In this document: positions 61,085-64,000 of the stretch, piece by piece | Position numbering within the stretch: the first letter of the stretch is position 1 | How the letters are laid out: every line of letters starts with the position of its first letter | Source: Persicaria tinctoria | Taxonomy: Eukaryota > Streptophyta > Magnoliopsida > Caryophyllales > Polygonaceae | DNA length: 64,000 nucleotides | Direction of reading: 5' to 3' | NCBI GenBank assembly: GCA_037127255.1 | Contig: JBANSL010000004.1 | Span: 90,459,627-90,523,626, forward strand | Translations under genes and position numbers: made by a program | The notes under the pieces: model-generated | What the model was told of the DNA's origin: nothing | Seen by the model: the letters and a program-made list of their open reading frames with translations, nothing else | The model's database searches: none

Positions 61085-61592
61085 GACGGGAGGTGTTATG
61101 TGAACACGAAGTGCTCGGATTCGACTCGAAAAACTCGGCTCGAGCTCGCTCACATTTGAAAAACGAGCCTATTTCGAGCGGGTTCTCGAGCTCGAGTAGC
61201 TCGTATTGCTCGGACAAATTTACCCTTGTGCTTTTTTTTTTCCCTTTAGTTTTAGGGTTCCTCTCAAATCAGTTCCGTTCACTTCAGGCATTCGAACGAG
61301 CTCACGAGTTTGAGCTTAGAAACGAGCAAAAAACGAGTTCAGAAACGAACTTCCAGCAAAAACAAGCTACAACAATAACACGAGCTCAACCGAGCTCACG
61401 AGCTCGAGCTCGAGCTCGGCTCAACAAAAAACGAGCTCGAGCTCGAGCTTGTTCAAATACTCGCGAGCCGAGTTCGAGCTCACTTCTAAGCTCGACAAAA
61501 ATTCGAGCCGAGCTCGAACTCGAGCTTGAACAAAAACAAGCCGAATACGAGCAGCCCCCTACTCAGCTCGTTCGACTCGAATAACACCCCTA
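61085..61592. mobile_element. Degenerate hAT-like element with GAGCTC arrays
   Basis: The right end reads inwards TAGGGGTGTTATTCGAGTCG. The left end is a poor match (GGAGGTGTTATGTGAACACG). Both halves contain GAGCTCGAGCTC/CTCGAGCTCG arrays like those in the 1.1-kb hAT at 14080-15218. An open frame through the array (61072-61584) is low-complexity and not believed to be a gene. No TSD could be confirmed. Confidence 0.5.
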
Positions 61593-61848
61593 GTAAAAAC
61601 TAAAGTTGCAGTTGTCCACTGGATTCAACCAATTTGCGGATCAAACTTACAAATGATCAACAATCAAACAAAAGCCTATATACCTATTCTACAATAAGAA
61701 GCTACCAAACTTGCAAATTGCAATTTATTCAAAGACATAAATTATCCACTCTTTACAACTAGTTTCAAGTTCTTAGCCTCTTAGCCATTAACACTGTCGT
61801 TGAATTGCCAATTTAAACTTGATACTTCATCTCCATCCGAATCCGAAT

Positions 61849-63230
61849 TCAGGCAGGCTTGCCAAACATGTCTGTTAGGCTCATTCGAGGCGTCGAAAAA
61901 CGCCCCGACGACACCGCATTTGCTACCAACCGGTTGGCAGCCTCGGTGTAATGGACGCCATCCCATATTATCGACTGCGACACATTCCTGCATATGCTAT
62001 ATCCAGGCTGCCCACATGTCGCGTTCCTGTTGTAGTTGTTCGGGCTCCCTCCGCTTCCGCAACACGCCCTCAATGGCTCCTCGAATCCTACACACATTCT
62101 GTGCAGTTAATATAATGGCTTAAGCTTTTGTGATAGAAGGTGGATCAGATAGTGGGTTACCATATTTGGCAGTGGGTTACCATATTTGGCAGGGTTGGTG
62201 AAGAGGTTGTATTTGGCGGAGTATATGTCGACGTAGACGATGTTGGCATCGCTTAACGACGATCTCATTTGCTTGGTGAGTTGCTTAAGTGCCTTGTTGA
62301 AGGCCTTCGCGACTCGGTTATGGACCTTAAGGCACCCGATTTTGTCTAGGTCGCGGGCCTTGTGGGGGTGGATCGCGAGTTCCTTGGCCGCACAGCCCAT
62401 TGGGCCCGTGTTGTGGATCCAAAACTTTCGGCCACCGTATTGATATATGATCTATTCATTCATTATTAATCCTACGTGTCACGCTCTCCTTAATATTTAC
62501 GCAACTTATGAAATTAAGTTTATGTTACCTGGATTGCTGATTGGATTTCTTGGATGAATGAAGGGATCTGGTTTGCGACCGGTGGGTAGGTTAAGTTGGA
62601 TGCGTAGAGGGCTACGAGGAGATCGTTCTGTCCGATGTCGATCATGTAGAGCGCGTTACGAAACCCGTCTTCATCGATCAGACCCTGATCCGGACCTATA
62701 TACACACACACACATTTAATCCGAATCTACCTTTTATTACAACAACAACAACAAACTCAGTATATTCTGCTTAGAGCAGGCAAATGAAAGTGCAAGAATC
62801 AAAATCAAACAGTGATGTTACCAAGGGAGAGGAGTTCGCGGGTTCGGTTTCGGAAGCGAACGAACTGGCGAACTTGGACACCGAGGACGAAGGGGGCGAA
62901 CGGAGGGAGAGTTGTGGCGCCGCTGACAGCGAAGTTAACGCCGCTAGTGAAATTAGGGTGGAGGGAGTCCAAGTAGGGGCTGAGGTAGCTGAGGCCGAGG
63001 TGCTCGGAGAAGAAGTCAATGATGAGGCGGCCATCTCCGAACCGGCCAGTGCCGCGGTGGAAGAAGGTGATGCCGTGGGGGAGGCCAATGGGCAGCCCTA
63101 CGCCAGCCAGCAGGCCGCCGGTGTCGGAGTTCGAGTCCCCGAAATTGACCAGGATCGGTCTTCCGGCAGCCGTTGAGGCTATTAGTAGGAGAACTGCAGA
63201 TAATGGTAACATCCAAACAAGGTGGCCCAT
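61849..63230 (-). CDS. GDSL esterase/lipase
   Basis: Four exons on the minus strand join in frame to 361 aa: 62822-63230, 62529-62695, 62181-62451, 61849-62087. A signal peptide (residues about 1-23) precedes block [12 protein letters not shown] with the nucleophile Ser33. Later motifs are [14 protein letters not shown] (157-161) and block [12 protein letters not shown] with Asp325 and His328, completing the catalytic triad. Such secreted plant enzymes hydrolyse acyl esters in the wall, cuticle or storage lipids; GDSNSDTGG and NTGPMGC point to the Enod8/alpha-fucosidase-like clade. The substrate cannot be told. At the end of exon 3 a 20-bp tandem duplication (62151-62190) doubles the splice donor; only the exon-proximal donor keeps the frame. 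Intron 1 holds a short LINE/SINE-tail-like piece (about 62735-62785). Confidence 0.95.
62735..62785 (-). repeat. RTE/SINE tail-like fragment in GDSL intron 1
   Basis: The (ACA)n followed by AACTCAGTATATTCTGCTTA resembles the (TTG)n-ended 3' tail of RTE-type LINEs or their SINEs. A similar sequence occurs at about 37029. It is short and by-eye only. Confidence 0.4.
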
Positions 63231-63439
63231 CGATCTTTTTGGTATTATCTTGCAGTGTTTTGGGGAATGTGATAGTGCAGATGTTTCAGAGATTGGTGAA
63301 ATCAGATGCTTAGATATATGATAGATTAGATCTCGGGATAGTGCATTACAATATCAGGAGTCATGTGGATTCTGGATCTGGTTGATTTTCTCAGAAGTCA
63401 AAGCTCACTATGCAAGGAGATGGTAAAAAATAGGAAAAT
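63231..63439. promoter_or_regulatory. GDSL upstream region
   Basis: About 210 bp separate the GDSL start from the tRNA-Phe gene on the same strand. It must hold the GDSL leader and core promoter unless these lie beyond the tRNA. No convincing TATA box was chosen. Confidence 0.35.
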
Positions 63440-63469
63440 AAAAATGCGGTGAGCGTGGATCGAACACGC

Positions 63470-63512
<43 letters not shown>

Positions 63513-63517
63513 CCCGC
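63440..63517 (-). tRNA. tRNA-Phe(GAA) with T-run terminator
   Basis: The mature part is 63445-63517 (73 nt) on the minus strand. The acceptor stem is GCGGGGA with the A-box TAGCTCAGTTGG, the anticodon arm CAGACTGAAGATCTG has anticodon GAA, and the T-arm has the B-box-like GTTCGATCC. No intron is present. A T5 run follows immediately (63440-63444), the pol III terminator. CAACA lies directly upstream, as is common for plant tRNA genes. All stems pair, so it should be functional. Confidence 0.97.
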
Positions 63518-64000
63518 TGTTGACGACAGATTGGCTTCTGTAACCTTCACCATTAAATACTCAATTTTTTTTTTGAGTTTACAAAATATATCCAATTTTA
63601 AAAAATTAATACATACTGTATTAGTTTAATCCTATTATGGCCACCACCACTAAAAAAGGTTTAAACATGATAATTTCATCCCATAGTTATTAGCATATAC
63701 GGAGTATATAATATTATTTTACCTTTTCAATTTTTTTATAGTAATTTGGACAGTTTTGATATTTGACATTTGACTGTTGATTCGTTTTACTCCATTGATT
63801 ATTGAAAAAAAAACAGGCTGATGAATTTAATTTTTTTTTACTTAAATCCAAAGCCTAATATATATGATTTAATTTAAAGTATTTTCAAGATCCACAATTT
63901 TTATTTTTTTAAGTCTTGACGAATGGATCTTCTATACACAATAGTTGTTATTTGAGTCAAATGAACGGAGTATTATTGGTTCATATTTAAATTATTTAAA
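63518..64000. other. Intergenic, no gene
   Basis: AT-rich to the window end with no supported gene. CGGAGTAT-like pieces at 63699 and 63966 may be ends of small MITEs but no pair could be defined. Confidence 0.3.

Noticed and set aside
61072..61584. 170-aa ORF rich in Arg, Glu and Ala
   Set aside because: It is a translation of GAGCTC-type arrays in a hAT-like element, low in complexity and with no domain.

Overview
This window is nuclear DNA of a flowering plant. It has multi-exon genes with short GT-AG introns, AT-rich intergenic DNA, plant-only gene families (boron exporter BOR1, NIMIN-type protein, KIB-type F-box protein) and dense plant transposons (hAT, MULE, CACTA, Helitron, Stowaway and Tourist MITEs, SINE, LINE). 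The proteins look eudicot; I cannot name the species from sequence alone.

Conventional genes, left to right: an F-box/DUF295 gene (minus, 1692-2600, perhaps with an upstream exon); a group I SHAGGY/GSK3 kinase (plus, 12 coding exons, 20650-23325, 408 aa); a secreted GH28 polygalacturonase (plus, 6 exons, 25270-27161, 472 aa); a small intronless NIMIN-like protein with a C-terminal EAR motif (plus, 46278-46715); a boron exporter of the BOR1 type (minus, 12 exons, 54982-58235, 708 aa) with a tandem broken copy of its 3' end just downstream (51363-54016); a GDSL esterase (minus, 4 exons, 61849-63230, 361 aa); and a tRNA-Phe(GAA) (minus, 63445-63517). They show no operon-like relationship.

The rest is mostly layered mobile DNA whose boundaries can often be fixed by target-site duplications (TSDs). 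105-1480 and 10968-12132 are a diverged segmental duplication, each copy carrying its own MITE, so empty sites are visible. Between them a 4.2-kb hAT element (6459-10663) carries a transposase frame broken only by two in-frame TGA codons plus a separate small BED-finger ORF, and sits inside the B-box of a tRNA-derived SINE. 12.4-15.3 kb holds a short LTR element and an old LINE reverse-transcriptase remnant split by a 1.1-kb hAT element. 15.7-19.1 kb is a nest of Helitrons. 28.2-30.2 kb holds a non-coding LINE derivative and a LINE RNase H tail. 34.1 kb has a complete SINE. 37.5-39.9 kb is a non-autonomous hAT containing a LINE-like insert. 42.1-45.9 kb is a Mutator-like element with a CACTA element inside it; the CACTA element carries a proline-tRNA-like gene whose anticodon loop looks inverted.

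The observations I rate highest are: the AUG-stop minimal upstream ORFs in front of BOR1; the CACTA-borne tRNA-Pro with the flipped anticodon loop; the hAT element with a second BED-only gene; the BOR1 3' tandem duplication offering a second terminal exon; and the duplicated splice donor in the GDSL gene.
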